Source of the DNA: Natronosalvus halobius
GTDB taxonomy: Archaea > Halobacteriota > Halobacteria > Halobacteriales > Natrialbaceae
Direction of reading: 5' to 3'
Length of the DNA: 64,000 bases
Assembly (NCBI RefSeq): GCF_024138145.1
Contig: NZ_CP099997.1
Span: 1,240,001-1,304,000, forward strand
Positions 18,769 through 26,280 of this stretch are shown here, in pieces; position 1 is the first letter of the stretch, and the number at the start of each line of letters is the position of its first letter. A program made the translations under genes and the position numbers. The notes beneath the pieces are model-generated. The model ran no database searches. It saw only the letters and a program-made list of their open reading frames with translations, and was not told the origin of the DNA.

Positions 18769-18776
18769 TTTATATA
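18769..18776 (+). promoter_or_regulatory. TATA box for gene at 18822
   Basis: TTTATATA, the clearest box A in this part of the window, preceded by a purine-containing BRE-like stretch (CGTAGA). Transcription should start about 25 nt downstream, near 18798-18802, leaving a short leader before the ATG at 18822. Confidence 0.7.
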
Positions 18777-18782
18777 CTAGAT

Positions 18783-18795
18783 TCACGAATCGTGA
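18783..18795. promoter_or_regulatory. Palindromic operator candidate TCACGA-A-TCGTGA
   Basis: Perfect inverted repeat with 6-bp arms around a single A. It lies between the TATA box (18769-18776) and the expected transcription start, where a bound dimeric HTH protein would block the initiation complex. The HTH regulator at 19315-19665 is the nearest candidate, but nothing in the sequence proves the pairing. Confidence 0.5.
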
Positions 18796-18821
18796 CATGA
18801 GCGTATAGCGGGAAGGTATCT

Positions 18822-19250
18822 ATGAAGATTACACCGGATCTGGAAGTCGAGTTTGAAGAAATCGAGTTCGACGAGTTCTCTCGCGCCTGCGACCTCGTCG
18901 AGGAGTACTTCGGCGAGGCGATCGACGACGTCGCCCTCCACGCGCCGGTCTCACGACGCCAGCTCGTCGCCGTGCTCGCGCGTGCCCAACTCTCGGGCCG
19001 TCAGCTGGCGATCGACGGACTGACCGACGAGGGCGAGATGGTCTACCAGTCGAACGACGAGACGCTCCTCTGGCTCGACGGCGACTTCTGGCTCGACATG
19101 CGCGGACTTCACCACCTCAGTCCCGACGAAGGGCGGGCGGCGCGCGAAGTTCATCGCCGCCTCATCGAAGCGATCGACGGCGACGTTCCCTACTACAACC
19201 GCGAGCGAGATCCGTTCGTGTTGATCGAACGGCGTCCCGACGGCGTCTGA
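18822..19250 (+). CDS. Uncharacterised acidic haloarchaeal protein
   Basis: Protein of 142 residues that I do not recognise. It is acidic, has no membrane segment, and reads as a compact alpha/beta protein: an acidic first strand (ITPDLEVEFEEIEFDEF), a helix (RACDLVEEYFGEAI), a second helix with RRQLVAVLARAQLSGRQLAI, a Trp-rich segment (LLWLDGDFWLDMRG) and a C-terminal helix (EGRAAREVHRRLIEAID). It ends with PYYNRERDPFVLIERR. It is monocistronic behind a strong TATA box and a palindrome, which suggests regulated expression. The convergent gene downstream encodes an HTH regulator. Confidence 0.75.
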   Translation: MKITPDLEVEFEEIEFDEFSRACDLVEEYFGEAIDDVALHAPVSRRQLVAVLARAQLSGRQLAIDGLTDEGEMVYQSNDETLLWLDGDFWLDMRGLHHLSPDEGRAAREVHRRLIEAIDGDVPYYNRERDPFVLIERRPDGV

Positions 19251-19280
19251 AAGCGATCCGATTTTTGGGCGAAAATCAGC

Positions 19281-19308
19281 GAAACTCGAAACTCGAAACC
19301 CGAAACGT
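19281..19308. repeat. 7-bp tandem repeat (GAAACTC) x4 after HTH gene stop
   Basis: Units GAAACTC, GAAACTC, GAAACCC, GAAACGT in direct succession. They end 6 bp before the stop codon of the minus-strand HTH gene, that is, immediately downstream of that gene. The same 7-bp periodicity follows the salactin gene and the gene at 36571. Confidence 0.75.
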
Positions 19309-19314
19309 GAGCCG

Positions 19315-19665
19315 TTACTCCTGGTAGGCCAGGTTCATGATCCACTGCGAAAAGGCGTCGCTGTTGGGATCGACCTCCTCCTCGCCGATGAACGGCGAAA
19401 GCATATCGCCAGCCATCAACAGGGTGAAATCGAGGTCTCGAGCCGTCGGCGTGATGTAATAGGTGTTGTGTCCATTGTAGACGGTTTCCTCGCGGTCGAC
19501 GAGTTCCTTCTCGACCAGGGACTCGACGATTCGACTCCCCTTGCGCGAGGAGACGCCGAGTTCCTTCCAGAAGTCGCTCTGGTGGATCCCGCTCGTCTGC
19601 CGGACGAGTTCGAGGCCCGCGAACTCGTCCTCCGACAGCTCCGCTTCGGCGGCCGAGACGCTCAT
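19315..19665 (-). CDS. Winged-helix HTH transcriptional regulator
   Basis: Protein of 116 residues with a MarR/DUF7343-like winged helix. Residues about 12-70 contain the helix-turn-helix (IHQSDFWKELGVSSRKGSRI) and the wing (ELVDREETVYNGHNTYYITP). The C-terminal segment (DLDFTLLMAGDMLSPFIGEE, then AFSQWIMNLAYQE) is well conserved among haloarchaeal relatives as far as I recall and may form the dimer interface. It is probably a DNA-binding regulator; the target is unknown. It is convergent with the gene at 18822, whose promoter has a palindrome. It starts at the first ATG; MSVSAAEAELSEDEF gives an acidic N-terminal arm. Confidence 0.85.
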   Translation of the reverse strand: MSVSAAEAELSEDEFAGLELVRQTSGIHQSDFWKELGVSSRKGSRIVESLVEKELVDREETVYNGHNTYYITPTARDLDFTLLMAGDMLSPFIGEEEVDPNSDAFSQWIMNLAYQE

Positions 19666-19740
19666 CGCAACTCCCCTCCGACCATACCGACCGCTCCTGG
19701 TTCCGGCGCGTTCATACCCGATCCACCGGTCGCAAGCCGC

Positions 19741-20616
19741 TTAAATGTGCCCTTCGCGGTCGGTCCAGTTCTCGACTAGTGGCTCGAGTGGGCGCTCCAG
19801 GCGACCCCCGGCGTCGACCTCGACGTCCCGATACGGCGTTCGACACGGCGGGCCGTCGGCGAACGCGTACCCTCGCCGGTCCCCGAGGACGATCAGCGAC
19901 GACGACCGCGTACCGTACCCGTCTCCGTGGACGCAGACCCCGTACTCGTGATCGCCGAGGACCGTTCGGGCCTGCTCCAGCCACTCGAGCGCCGGCGTGC
20001 GGGTCGAGCCTACGTCCGAAGACCGGACACCGTCGGTCGAGGGCGCCTCCGCTGCGTCGGATGCCAGGTCGACCGCCGCGGCGGAGAGGTCCCGCTGCAC
20101 GCGGCGGGCGTTCTCGGCCTGGGCTGTCGCAGCGTCCGCTCGCCCGTGTGGAATCTCGAACGTCTCGTCGAATCCGACGTTGACGACGACGTGCACGCCC
20201 GGTTCGAGCGTCGTCGTCCGCAGCCTGCCGTCCCACTCCAGGACGAAGGCGTCGTCGCGGTCGGCTACCACGAGACTGAATCCCTCGAACTCCACGGCAT
20301 CGACGGCCTCCGCTACGAACGTCCGGGCCTCGAGTGCGGACGGTCGTGAGAGCACGTCGGCGACGAGGCGGCCGCGAGAGCGCTCGCCCGCGAGGTCGGC
20401 GTCGGTCCATCGGTTCGTGATTCCCACGAACAGGTTGTGGTCGTTGAACCCGATCCAGGTGCCGCCGGCCTCGGCGTCACGCGGGGCGACGACGAGGGGA
20501 TCGGTCACGTACAGGTCCGGGGATTCGCTGGGTCGTTCGAGACCCTCGTCGCGGTTGGCGGCGACGACGACCGGCGCTTCCTCGAACACCTGCCAGGCGA
20601 GCGTCAGGGTGCACAC
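19741..20616 (-). CDS. NRDE family protein (TANGO2-like)
   Basis: Protein of 291 residues with the NRDE signature near the N-terminus (VVVAANRDEGLERPSE, residues about 16-31) directly after MCTLTLAW, where Cys2 is conserved in the family. This N-terminal-nucleophile-like fold resembles penicillin/choloylglycine acylases. The eukaryotic relative is TANGO2, linked to lipid and heme handling, but the archaeal substrate is unknown. Other family landmarks are GGTWIGFNDHNLFVGITNRW (about 52-71) and the C-terminal GTRSSSLIVLGDRRGYAFAD. It is monocistronic, just upstream (in minus orientation) of the HTH gene and following the men cluster. Confidence 0.9.
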   Translation of the reverse strand: MCTLTLAWQVFEEAPVVVAANRDEGLERPSESPDLYVTDPLVVAPRDAEAGGTWIGFNDHNLFVGITNRWTDADLAGERSRGRLVADVLSRPSALEARTFVAEAVDAVEFEGFSLVVADRDDAFVLEWDGRLRTTTLEPGVHVVVNVGFDETFEIPHGRADAATAQAENARRVQRDLSAAAVDLASDAAEAPSTDGVRSSDVGSTRTPALEWLEQARTVLGDHEYGVCVHGDGYGTRSSSLIVLGDRRGYAFADGPPCRTPYRDVEVDAGGRLERPLEPLVENWTDREGHI

Positions 20617-20659
20617 GTTGGAAAGGACGGGGGCGACGCCCTTAGCGTTTTAGCAGACC

Positions 20660-20754
20660 TCACCGACCGCTCGACACTTCACTGACCGGTCGGCGCTTCA
20701 CCGACCGTTTGGCACCTCACCGACCGCTCGGCGCTTCACCGATCGCCCGAGACG
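20660..20754. repeat. 19-bp tandem repeat x5 carrying menE stop codon
   Basis: Five imperfect 19-bp units (20660, 20679, 20698, 20717, 20736), each beginning TCAC on the plus strand, for example TCACCGACCGCTCGGCGCT. The last unit is the 3' end of menE itself: its TCA at 20736-20738 is the menE stop (TGA on the minus strand). The other four copies lie downstream of the stop. Because 19 is not a multiple of 3, the copied stop codons fall into all three frames. Confidence 0.85.
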
Positions 20755-22388
20755 TCGACGCCCGCCTCCTCGAGCCGCGCGCGGACCTGCTCACGGTCGA
20801 CGGTTCCGGAGTGCGTTCGCGGGAGCGACGACGCGATCCCGATCGTCTTCGGACACTTGAACCCGGCCAGGCGGTCGCGGCAGTACGCTCTGACCTCGTG
20901 CGGATCGATCTCCTCCCTGCTCGAGGCGACGACCAGCGCACCGACGCGCTCGCCCCACTCCTCGTCGGACAGGCCGACGACAGCGGCGGCCGACACCGCG
21001 GGATGATCCTCGAGGACGGCCGCGACTGCCGTGGGATCGACGTTCTCGCCGCCGGTGACGATCCGGTCGCTCTGCCGATCGAGAATCCAGAGGCGACCGT
21101 CCTGGTCACGCCGGCCACGGTCGCCCGTGCGGAGGCCGCGCTCGTCGAAAGCGGCCCGCGTTCGCTCGGGTTCGAGGTAGCCCGGCGTGACGGTCGGGCC
21201 GGAGACGACGATTTCACCCGTCTCGCCCGTCTCGACGGGATCACCGTCGTCGTCGAGAATCGCCACCTCCGTGCAGACGAGCGGTCGTCCGACGGTGCCC
21301 TCGTGGGCGATCGCCTCTTCGGGCGTCGCCGTCGCAATCTGGGAGGCCGTCTCGGTCATGCCGTAGGTTGGGCACGCAGGGACGCCGCGTTGCCCACAGC
21401 GGTCGATCAGATTGGGGCTCGCGGGAGCGCCGCCGAGCAGGACGAAACGGAGACTCGCCGGCGGCCGCCAGCCCGCCTCGAGCAACCGCGAGAGCATCGT
21501 CGGGACGAGCGAGACACCGGTCACGTCGTGCGATTCCATCGTTCGCGCGGTCGTGTCCGGGTCGAACTCGCGCTGGAGGACGACCGCCGTCCCGTACAGC
21601 GCCGACCGAAAGACCGGCGCCAGCCCCCCGACGTGGTACATGGGGAGACAGCAGAGCCAGCGGTCGTCGGGATCGACGCCGAGCCTGAACGCCGACGCCG
21701 TAGCGCTCGAGACGAGGTTCTCGGCGGTGAGGCGGACGCCTTTGGGTTCGCCGGTCGTGCCCGAGGTGAAGGCGACGAGGAGTTCCTTCCCGCCGCTATG
21801 CCTACCGGTGTCGGCCAGTTCGGGGGTTCGATTCGTCTCGCCTTCCGTGTCCGATTCCGATTCGGGTGTCGGGGCCCCTTCTGTGCTCGACTCGAGTGAC
21901 GGGTCTCGATCCGCGTTTGGCTCGAGCGAAACGAGTGACGCAAGCGACGCGAGCGGACTCGAGTTCCCACCCTGCGTGCCATCGACCGTGTAGATCGGAA
22001 CCGATCCGTCGCCGATTTCGCGTGCCAGGCCCTCGGTGTCGTCCTCGCAGAGCAGGACGGAGACGTCCGCTCGATCCGCCTTCGACCGCAACTCCTCGGC
22101 CGTCTCACGGACGTTCAGGAGGACGAGCGTTCGCTGACCGCGCATCGCCGCGAAAAGCAGCGTCACGAACGCGGGCCGGGTCGTCAGGACGACGCCGAGC
22201 CGATCACCCGGCTCGCCTGGCAGCCGCTCCAGGAGGACGTCCACGGCTCGATCGAGGACCCCGTAGCTGTATCGACGGCCCTCGTCGGCGTCGATCAGCC
22301 CCGTTCGCTCGGGCGTCGTCGCCGCTCGCCGCGCGAGGAGGTCGTCGGTCGCCCACTCGAGTCCCGTCGGTCCGATTGCCCCCGTCAC
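20736..22388 (-). CDS. menE: o-Succinylbenzoate--CoA ligase (MenE)
   Basis: AMP-forming acyl-CoA synthetase of 550 residues that activates o-succinylbenzoate with CoA in menaquinone synthesis. The P-loop-like motif is TSGTTGEPKG (AMP-binding), followed by the CPTYGMTETA box and the LRTGDRG and DR-SD-I-GGENV (A8/A10-type) C-terminal motifs. The start is a GTG at 22388 giving VTGAIGPTGLEWATDDLL, which overlaps the menC stop (GTGA). The longer frame upstream is only the shadow of menC. An internal acidic/Ser-rich linker between about residues 165 and 215 (SESDTEGETNRT) precedes the TSGTTG motif. It is the last gene of the men cluster. Its 3' end carries the 19-bp repeat. Confidence 0.93.
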   Translation of the reverse strand: MTGAIGPTGLEWATDDLLARRAATTPERTGLIDADEGRRYSYGVLDRAVDVLLERLPGEPGDRLGVVLTTRPAFVTLLFAAMRGQRTLVLLNVRETAEELRSKADRADVSVLLCEDDTEGLAREIGDGSVPIYTVDGTQGGNSSPLASLASLVSLEPNADRDPSLESSTEGAPTPESESDTEGETNRTPELADTGRHSGGKELLVAFTSGTTGEPKGVRLTAENLVSSATASAFRLGVDPDDRWLCCLPMYHVGGLAPVFRSALYGTAVVLQREFDPDTTARTMESHDVTGVSLVPTMLSRLLEAGWRPPASLRFVLLGGAPASPNLIDRCGQRGVPACPTYGMTETASQIATATPEEAIAHEGTVGRPLVCTEVAILDDDGDPVETGETGEIVVSGPTVTPGYLEPERTRAAFDERGLRTGDRGRRDQDGRLWILDRQSDRIVTGGENVDPTAVAAVLEDHPAVSAAAVVGLSDEEWGERVGALVVASSREEIDPHEVRAYCRDRLAGFKCPKTIGIASSLPRTHSGTVDREQVRARLEEAGVDVSGDR

Positions 22389-23428
22389 GTCGCCCCCCAC
22401 ACGTCGTCGATGCCGAGCCCCTTCGCCTGCGGGACGACGGCGGCCCCCTTCTCGAAGAGCACGGGGTCGCGACCGAGGTCCGTCTTCAGCAACTCGCCCG
22501 TCGCCAGGCCACAGGGCGGGACGTCGGGCATCGAGGCTGCGAGGTGAACCGCCGCCGTCCGCGCCACGACGCCGTCGATGGTCGTCGTCACCAGGCTCTC
22601 GAGGCCGAGTTCGCCGGTCCAGGTGACGACCTCCCGAGCGACGTCCAGCCCGCCGAGGGCCATCGGCTTCAGGATCAACACGTCGGCGGCGCTCGCTTCG
22701 CAAATCGCGTCGACGCCGTGTTCGAGCAAGCCCTCGTCCAGGGCGATCTTCGGACCGCGCCCGCGGAGGTCGGCGTGCCCCTCGAGGGCTCCGGCCGGCA
22801 GCGGCTGTTCGACGATCGAAACCCCCGCCTCGTCGAGTCCGCGGATGGCCTCGACGGCCTCGTCGAACGTCCACGACCCGTTCGCGTCGACTCGCACCTC
22901 GACGTCGTCACCGACGGCCTCCCGGACGCGCTCGACGCGCGTCACGTCCTCGTCGACCGAGCGCCGGCCCACCTTGAGCTTGCACGACCGAAATCCGCGG
23001 TCGACGGCGTCGCGTGCGGCCGCCGCGGTCGCGTCCGCGTCGTCGTCGCCGACGGTCGAATTGACCGGGACCCTGGCGACTCGGGACCCGTCGCCCAGGT
23101 ACTGGTAGAGCGGCCGGGCCCCGCGGGTCGCGTAGCAATCAGAAATCGCCAGGGAGACGCCGTGTCTGGCCGCCGCCGTGTCCTCGACCGCGTCCAGGAC
23201 GGCGCCCGACCCGTCGTCGGCGGCGTCGACGGCTTCCTGGAGCGCCCGTTCGCAGTCCTCGAGGGATTCGGTCCAGCCCGGAAGCGGGGTCGCCTCGCCG
23301 ATGCCGACGACTCCCTGGAACTCGGCGCGGATCAGGAACCCCTCGCGGGTCGTGATCGTCGCGTCGCCCGACTCGAAGGGCTGCTCGAGTTCGAGTTCGA
23401 AGGGGCGAAACTGGAGGTCGAGCCCCAT
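22385..23428 (-). CDS. menC: o-Succinylbenzoate synthase (MenC)
   Basis: Enolase-superfamily enzyme of 347 residues that dehydrates SHCHC to o-succinylbenzoate. It has the muconate-lactonizing-enzyme fold: N-terminal capping domain (FRPFELELEQPFESGDATIT), the catalytic KLKVG (second Lys of the KxK pair), metal ligands in VRVDANGSWTFDEA and EQPLPAG, and IALDEGLL, then the opposite-face Lys in LILKPMALGG. The ATG at 23428 shares one base with the menA stop (TGATG), and its own stop overlaps the menE GTG. This is tight coupling in the order menA-menC-menE. Confidence 0.93.
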   Translation of the reverse strand: MGLDLQFRPFELELEQPFESGDATITTREGFLIRAEFQGVVGIGEATPLPGWTESLEDCERALQEAVDAADDGSGAVLDAVEDTAAARHGVSLAISDCYATRGARPLYQYLGDGSRVARVPVNSTVGDDDADATAAAARDAVDRGFRSCKLKVGRRSVDEDVTRVERVREAVGDDVEVRVDANGSWTFDEAVEAIRGLDEAGVSIVEQPLPAGALEGHADLRGRGPKIALDEGLLEHGVDAICEASAADVLILKPMALGGLDVAREVVTWTGELGLESLVTTTIDGVVARTAAVHLAASMPDVPPCGLATGELLKTDLGRDPVLFEKGAAVVPQAKGLGIDDVWGAT

Positions 23429-24396
23429 CAGAGCCCCACCCCGGTTCCGACCGCGGGCCCGGCCTCGAGGGCGATGCCGACCGCGAACAGGAGTGCGTGG
23501 CCCGCCAGGAGTTTCCCGGTCTGCTCGAGAGCCGGATTCAGCGCCTCGCCGTCGGTTCTGGTCCAGACAGTGCGGGTGACCGCGAGCGCGTACGGGGCGG
23601 TGAGCAGCGGCAGGAGCGCGGAGGCGGAGAACCCCCAGCCGATCCAGAACCAGAGCGGGACGACGTAGGCGAGGGAAACGAGTGCTGCGAACTCGAGGCG
23701 ACTGAACCGATAGCCCAGTCGCACGGCCAACGTGCGCTTGCCCGTCTCGGCGTCGGTCTCGCGGTCGCGGACGTTGTTGACGACGAGAATCGCCGTCGAG
23801 AGGCCGGCCACGGGGATGCTCGCCACGAACGCCTCGGGTGGCATCGTTCCCGCCGGAATCGTCGTGATCAGGGGCTCGATGTGGGCGGCCGCCTGGACGT
23901 AGAAGGTGCCGACGACGGCGACGACGCCGAAGAAGACGAAGACGAAGAGGTCCCCGAGGCCGTGATAGCCGAGGGGGTAGGGGCCGCCGGTGTAGGCCCA
24001 GCCACAGAAGACGCTCACCAGGCCGATGACGAGGATTGGGACGCCGCCGACGTAGACGAGGTAGACGCCCGAGAGGATGGCCGCGGCGAAGGTGACGAGC
24101 GTCGCGAATTTGACCTGACCGGCGTCGATCAGCCCCGACTGGGTGACCCGGGTGAATCCCTCTCGATCGTCCGTGTCGGCGCCCTTCACGGCGTCGTAGT
24201 AGTCGTTGGCGAAGTTCGTTCCGATCTGGATCAACGCGGCCCCGACGAAGGCCATCAGCGCGGGGAGCGCCGCGAACACGCCCTCGGAAACGGCGAGACC
24301 CGTTCCCACGAGCACTGGCGCGGCGGCCGCCGGCAGCGTCTGGGGACGAGCGGCCATCACCCAGGCCTTCGTTCGAGACACCTCTGCCGTACTCAT
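23428..24396 (-). CDS. menA: 1,4-Dihydroxy-2-naphthoate polyprenyltransferase (MenA)
   Basis: UbiA-family integral membrane prenyltransferase, 322 residues, nine predicted membrane segments. It attaches the isoprenoid tail to DHNA to give demethylmenaquinone. The first Asp-rich motif is [17 protein letters not shown] (about 59-75) and the second is [17 protein letters not shown] (about 202-218), as in UbiA enzymes. The N-terminus has the MenA-type [19 protein letters not shown]. It starts the menA-menC-menE sub-operon. The upstream thiE gene is 114 nt away and on the same strand. Confidence 0.95.
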   Translation of the reverse strand: MSTAEVSRTKAWVMAARPQTLPAAAAPVLVGTGLAVSEGVFAALPALMAFVGAALIQIGTNFANDYYDAVKGADTDDREGFTRVTQSGLIDAGQVKFATLVTFAAAILSGVYLVYVGGVPILVIGLVSVFCGWAYTGGPYPLGYHGLGDLFVFVFFGVVAVVGTFYVQAAAHIEPLITTIPAGTMPPEAFVASIPVAGLSTAILVVNNVRDRETDAETGKRTLAVRLGYRFSRLEFAALVSLAYVVPLWFWIGWGFSASALLPLLTAPYALAVTRTVWTRTDGEALNPALEQTGKLLAGHALLFAVGIALEAGPAVGTGVGL

Positions 24397-24510
24397 TGTT
24401 CGAACGTGCCACTCGAAAGAGTGTTAACGTTGGCATTGCGGCCGCGGTGGCGGCTTTCGGTGGCTGTCAGTGACGGCCCGCGGTCTCGACAGTGGCGGCC
24501 TACGGTCTCG

Positions 24511-25161
24511 TCAGCGCCGAACCGCCGCCGCCAGTCGCTCGCTCGCCGCTTTCGGATCGTCGGCGGCCGTGATTTCGCTGATCACTGCGACGCCGGCCGC
24601 ACCGGCCTCGACGACGGGACTCGCGTTCTCAGTGGTGATCCCGCCGATGCCGACCACGGGGATCGAGACGGCGTCGACGACGGCGGCGATTCGCGCCGGC
24701 CCGACGCCAGATTCGTCGGGGTCGACGTTCTTCGAGGACGTGGCGTAGACGGAGCCGACGCCGAGGTAGTCCGCGCCGTCGGCTTCCGCCCGCTTCGCGT
24801 CGGCGACCGTCGAGGCCGAGCAGCCAACGATCGCATCGGGCCCCAGAACGTCACGAGCGACCGCCACGGGGAGGTCGGACTGCCCGACGTGGACGCCGTC
24901 GGCCTCGATCGCCAGCGCGAGGTCGATTCGATCGTTGACGATCAGGGGAACGCCCGCGGCCGCGGTTAGTTCGCGGAGTTCGAGCCCGAGTTCGTACCGA
25001 CGGCGGGCACTCACACTCTTCTCCCTGAGCTGAATCACGTCCACGCCGCCCTCGAGTGCCGCGCCGACGATCTCGAGGGTCGATCTCCCGGCCGAGACGG
25101 ACTCCTGGGTGACGAGGTACGTGCGCCACCCGCCCGGATCCGTTGCGCTCGAGTCGATCAT
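24511..25161 (-). CDS. thiE: Thiamine-phosphate synthase (ThiE)
   Basis: TIM-barrel enzyme of 216 residues joining HMP-pyrophosphate and thiazole phosphate to give thiamine phosphate. It shows the ThiE landmarks: VIQLREKSVSARR (about 42-54), VNDRIDLALAIEADGVHVGQ, VGCSAST, DYLGVGSVYATSSK and the phosphate-binding VVGIGGITTENA. It is complete and of normal length. It sits inside the men cluster between menB and menA on the same strand; no other thiamine gene is nearby. The 76 nt between menB and thiE are mostly the 21-bp repeat. Confidence 0.95.
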   Translation of the reverse strand: MIDSSATDPGGWRTYLVTQESVSAGRSTLEIVGAALEGGVDVIQLREKSVSARRRYELGLELRELTAAAGVPLIVNDRIDLALAIEADGVHVGQSDLPVAVARDVLGPDAIVGCSASTVADAKRAEADGADYLGVGSVYATSSKNVDPDESGVGPARIAAVVDAVSIPVVGIGGITTENASPVVEAGAAGVAVISEITAADDPKAASERLAAAVRR

Positions 25162-25177
25162 CGTCGCTTTCGGGCTA

Positions 25178-25257
25178 GTAGTGCCACGGGTACTGTTAGT
25201 AGTGCCACGGGTACTGTTAGTAGTGCCACGGGTACTGTTAGTAGTGCCACGGGTACT
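25178..25257. repeat. 21-bp tandem repeat, 3.8 copies, duplicating the menB 3' end
   Basis: Three identical 21-bp units (25178-25198, 25199-25219, 25220-25240) and a fourth partial copy (25241-25257) that is the coding 3' end of menB. Read on the minus strand each unit encodes YPWHY followed by TAA. The period is a multiple of three, so stop codons recur in frame: readthrough of menB would add QYPWHY and stop again. Confidence 0.9.
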
Positions 25258-26125
25258 CCGAGAAGTCGGGCTCTCGTCCCTCGTTGAAGGCGTCCCGCCC
25301 CTCCTTTGCCTCGTCGGTCATGTAGCCCAGCCTCGTCGCTTCGCCGGCGAACACCTGCTGGCCCACGAAGCCGTCGTCGGCCATGTTGAACGCGTACTTG
25401 AGCATCCGCATCGCGTTCGGGCTCTTGGCGTTGATCTCTGCGGCCCACTCGAGTGCGGTCTCCTCGAGGTCCTCGTGAGGAACGGCCTCGTTCACCATCC
25501 CCATCTCCGCGGCTTCCTCGGCGGAGTACGTCTTCCCGAGGAAGAACACCTCGCGGGCCTTCTTCTGGCCGATCTGTCGGGCAAGGTACGCGGAGCCGAA
25601 GCCGGCGTCGTAGCTCCCCACGTCGGGATCGGTCTGGAGGAACTTCGCGTGCTCCTCACTCGCGAGCGTGAGGTCACAGACCACGTGCAGGGAGTGGCCG
25701 CCGCCGACCGCCCATCCGGGAACGACGCAGACGACAATTTTCGGAATGTGGCGGATCAGGCGCTGGACCTCGAGGATGTGCAGTCGACCCTGTTCGGACG
25801 CGCGCGTTTCATCGCCCTCGTACTCGTAGCCAGCGTCGCCGCGAATTGACTGGTCGCCGCCCGAACAGAAGGCCCAGCCGCCGTCTTTGGGCGAGGGGCC
25901 GTTCCCGGTCAGCAGGACGCACCCGACGTCGGTCTGTCGTTTGGCGTGATCCAGGGCGTCGTACAGTTCGTCGACGGTTCCCGGCCGGAAGGCGTTGCGC
26001 ACTTCGGGACGGTCGAACGCGATGCGGACGGTCCCCGACTCGAGCGAGCGGTGATACGTGATATCGCGGAAGTCGAACCCATCGACCGGCTCCCACCGGG
26101 CGGGATCGAACGTTTCCGAAACCAT
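25238..26125 (-). CDS. menB: 1,4-Dihydroxy-2-naphthoyl-CoA synthase (MenB)
   Basis: Crotonase-fold enzyme of 295 residues that closes the naphthoate ring from o-succinylbenzoyl-CoA. Visible motifs are the oxyanion-hole segments GWAFCSGGDQSIRGD and CVVPGWAVGGGHSLHVVCDL, the MenB-type DVGSYDAGFGSAYLARQ loop and the conserved C-terminal SEYPWHY. The ATG at 26125 is chosen (MVSETFDPARWEPVDGF); the longer upstream frame is basic and unrelated. The gene follows menD at about 155 nt in the minus direction, with a 17-bp repeat between them. Its last codons are tandemly duplicated after the stop. Confidence 0.95.
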   Translation of the reverse strand: MVSETFDPARWEPVDGFDFRDITYHRSLESGTVRIAFDRPEVRNAFRPGTVDELYDALDHAKRQTDVGCVLLTGNGPSPKDGGWAFCSGGDQSIRGDAGYEYEGDETRASEQGRLHILEVQRLIRHIPKIVVCVVPGWAVGGGHSLHVVCDLTLASEEHAKFLQTDPDVGSYDAGFGSAYLARQIGQKKAREVFFLGKTYSAEEAAEMGMVNEAVPHEDLEETALEWAAEINAKSPNAMRMLKYAFNMADDGFVGQQVFAGEATRLGYMTDEAKEGRDAFNEGREPDFSEYPWHY

Positions 26126-26195
26126 GGTTCGACGTGGGTTCGAGGTCGTGAAATAGGTTCTCGTCTCCCGCCGTTCCCTCCGCCCTCTCCACCCC

Positions 26196-26280
26196 CGACA
26201 GATCACCACGCTCGACAGATCACCACGCTCGACAGATCACCACGCTCGACAGATTGCCGCACTCGACCGATCGCCGTACT
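26196..26280. repeat. 17-bp tandem repeat x5 between menD and menB
   Basis: Five units of 17 bp: three identical CGACAGATCACCACGCT (26196, 26213, 26230) and two diverged (26247, 26264). The last abuts the menD stop codon at 26280-26282. Read on the minus strand, the first three units each contain TGA, and the period of 17 places them in different frames. They lie in the 154-nt menD-menB spacer. Confidence 0.85.

Noticed and set aside
22389-22874. N-terminal extension of MenE
   Set aside because: Arg-rich sequence overlapping menC; the GTG at 22388 overlaps the menC stop and begins the recognisable enzyme.
21866-23668. Open frame of 600 codons on the plus strand
   Set aside because: Antisense to menE and menC, both of which are complete and overlapping.
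25178-25257. 21-bp repeat as transcription attenuator of thiE
   Set aside because: The unit is not self-complementary and no T-run follows; slippage of the menB end explains it better.
26196-26280. 17-bp repeat as CRISPR array or origin iterons
   Set aside because: Units are contiguous without spacers, and no cas or orc1/cdc6 gene is in the window.
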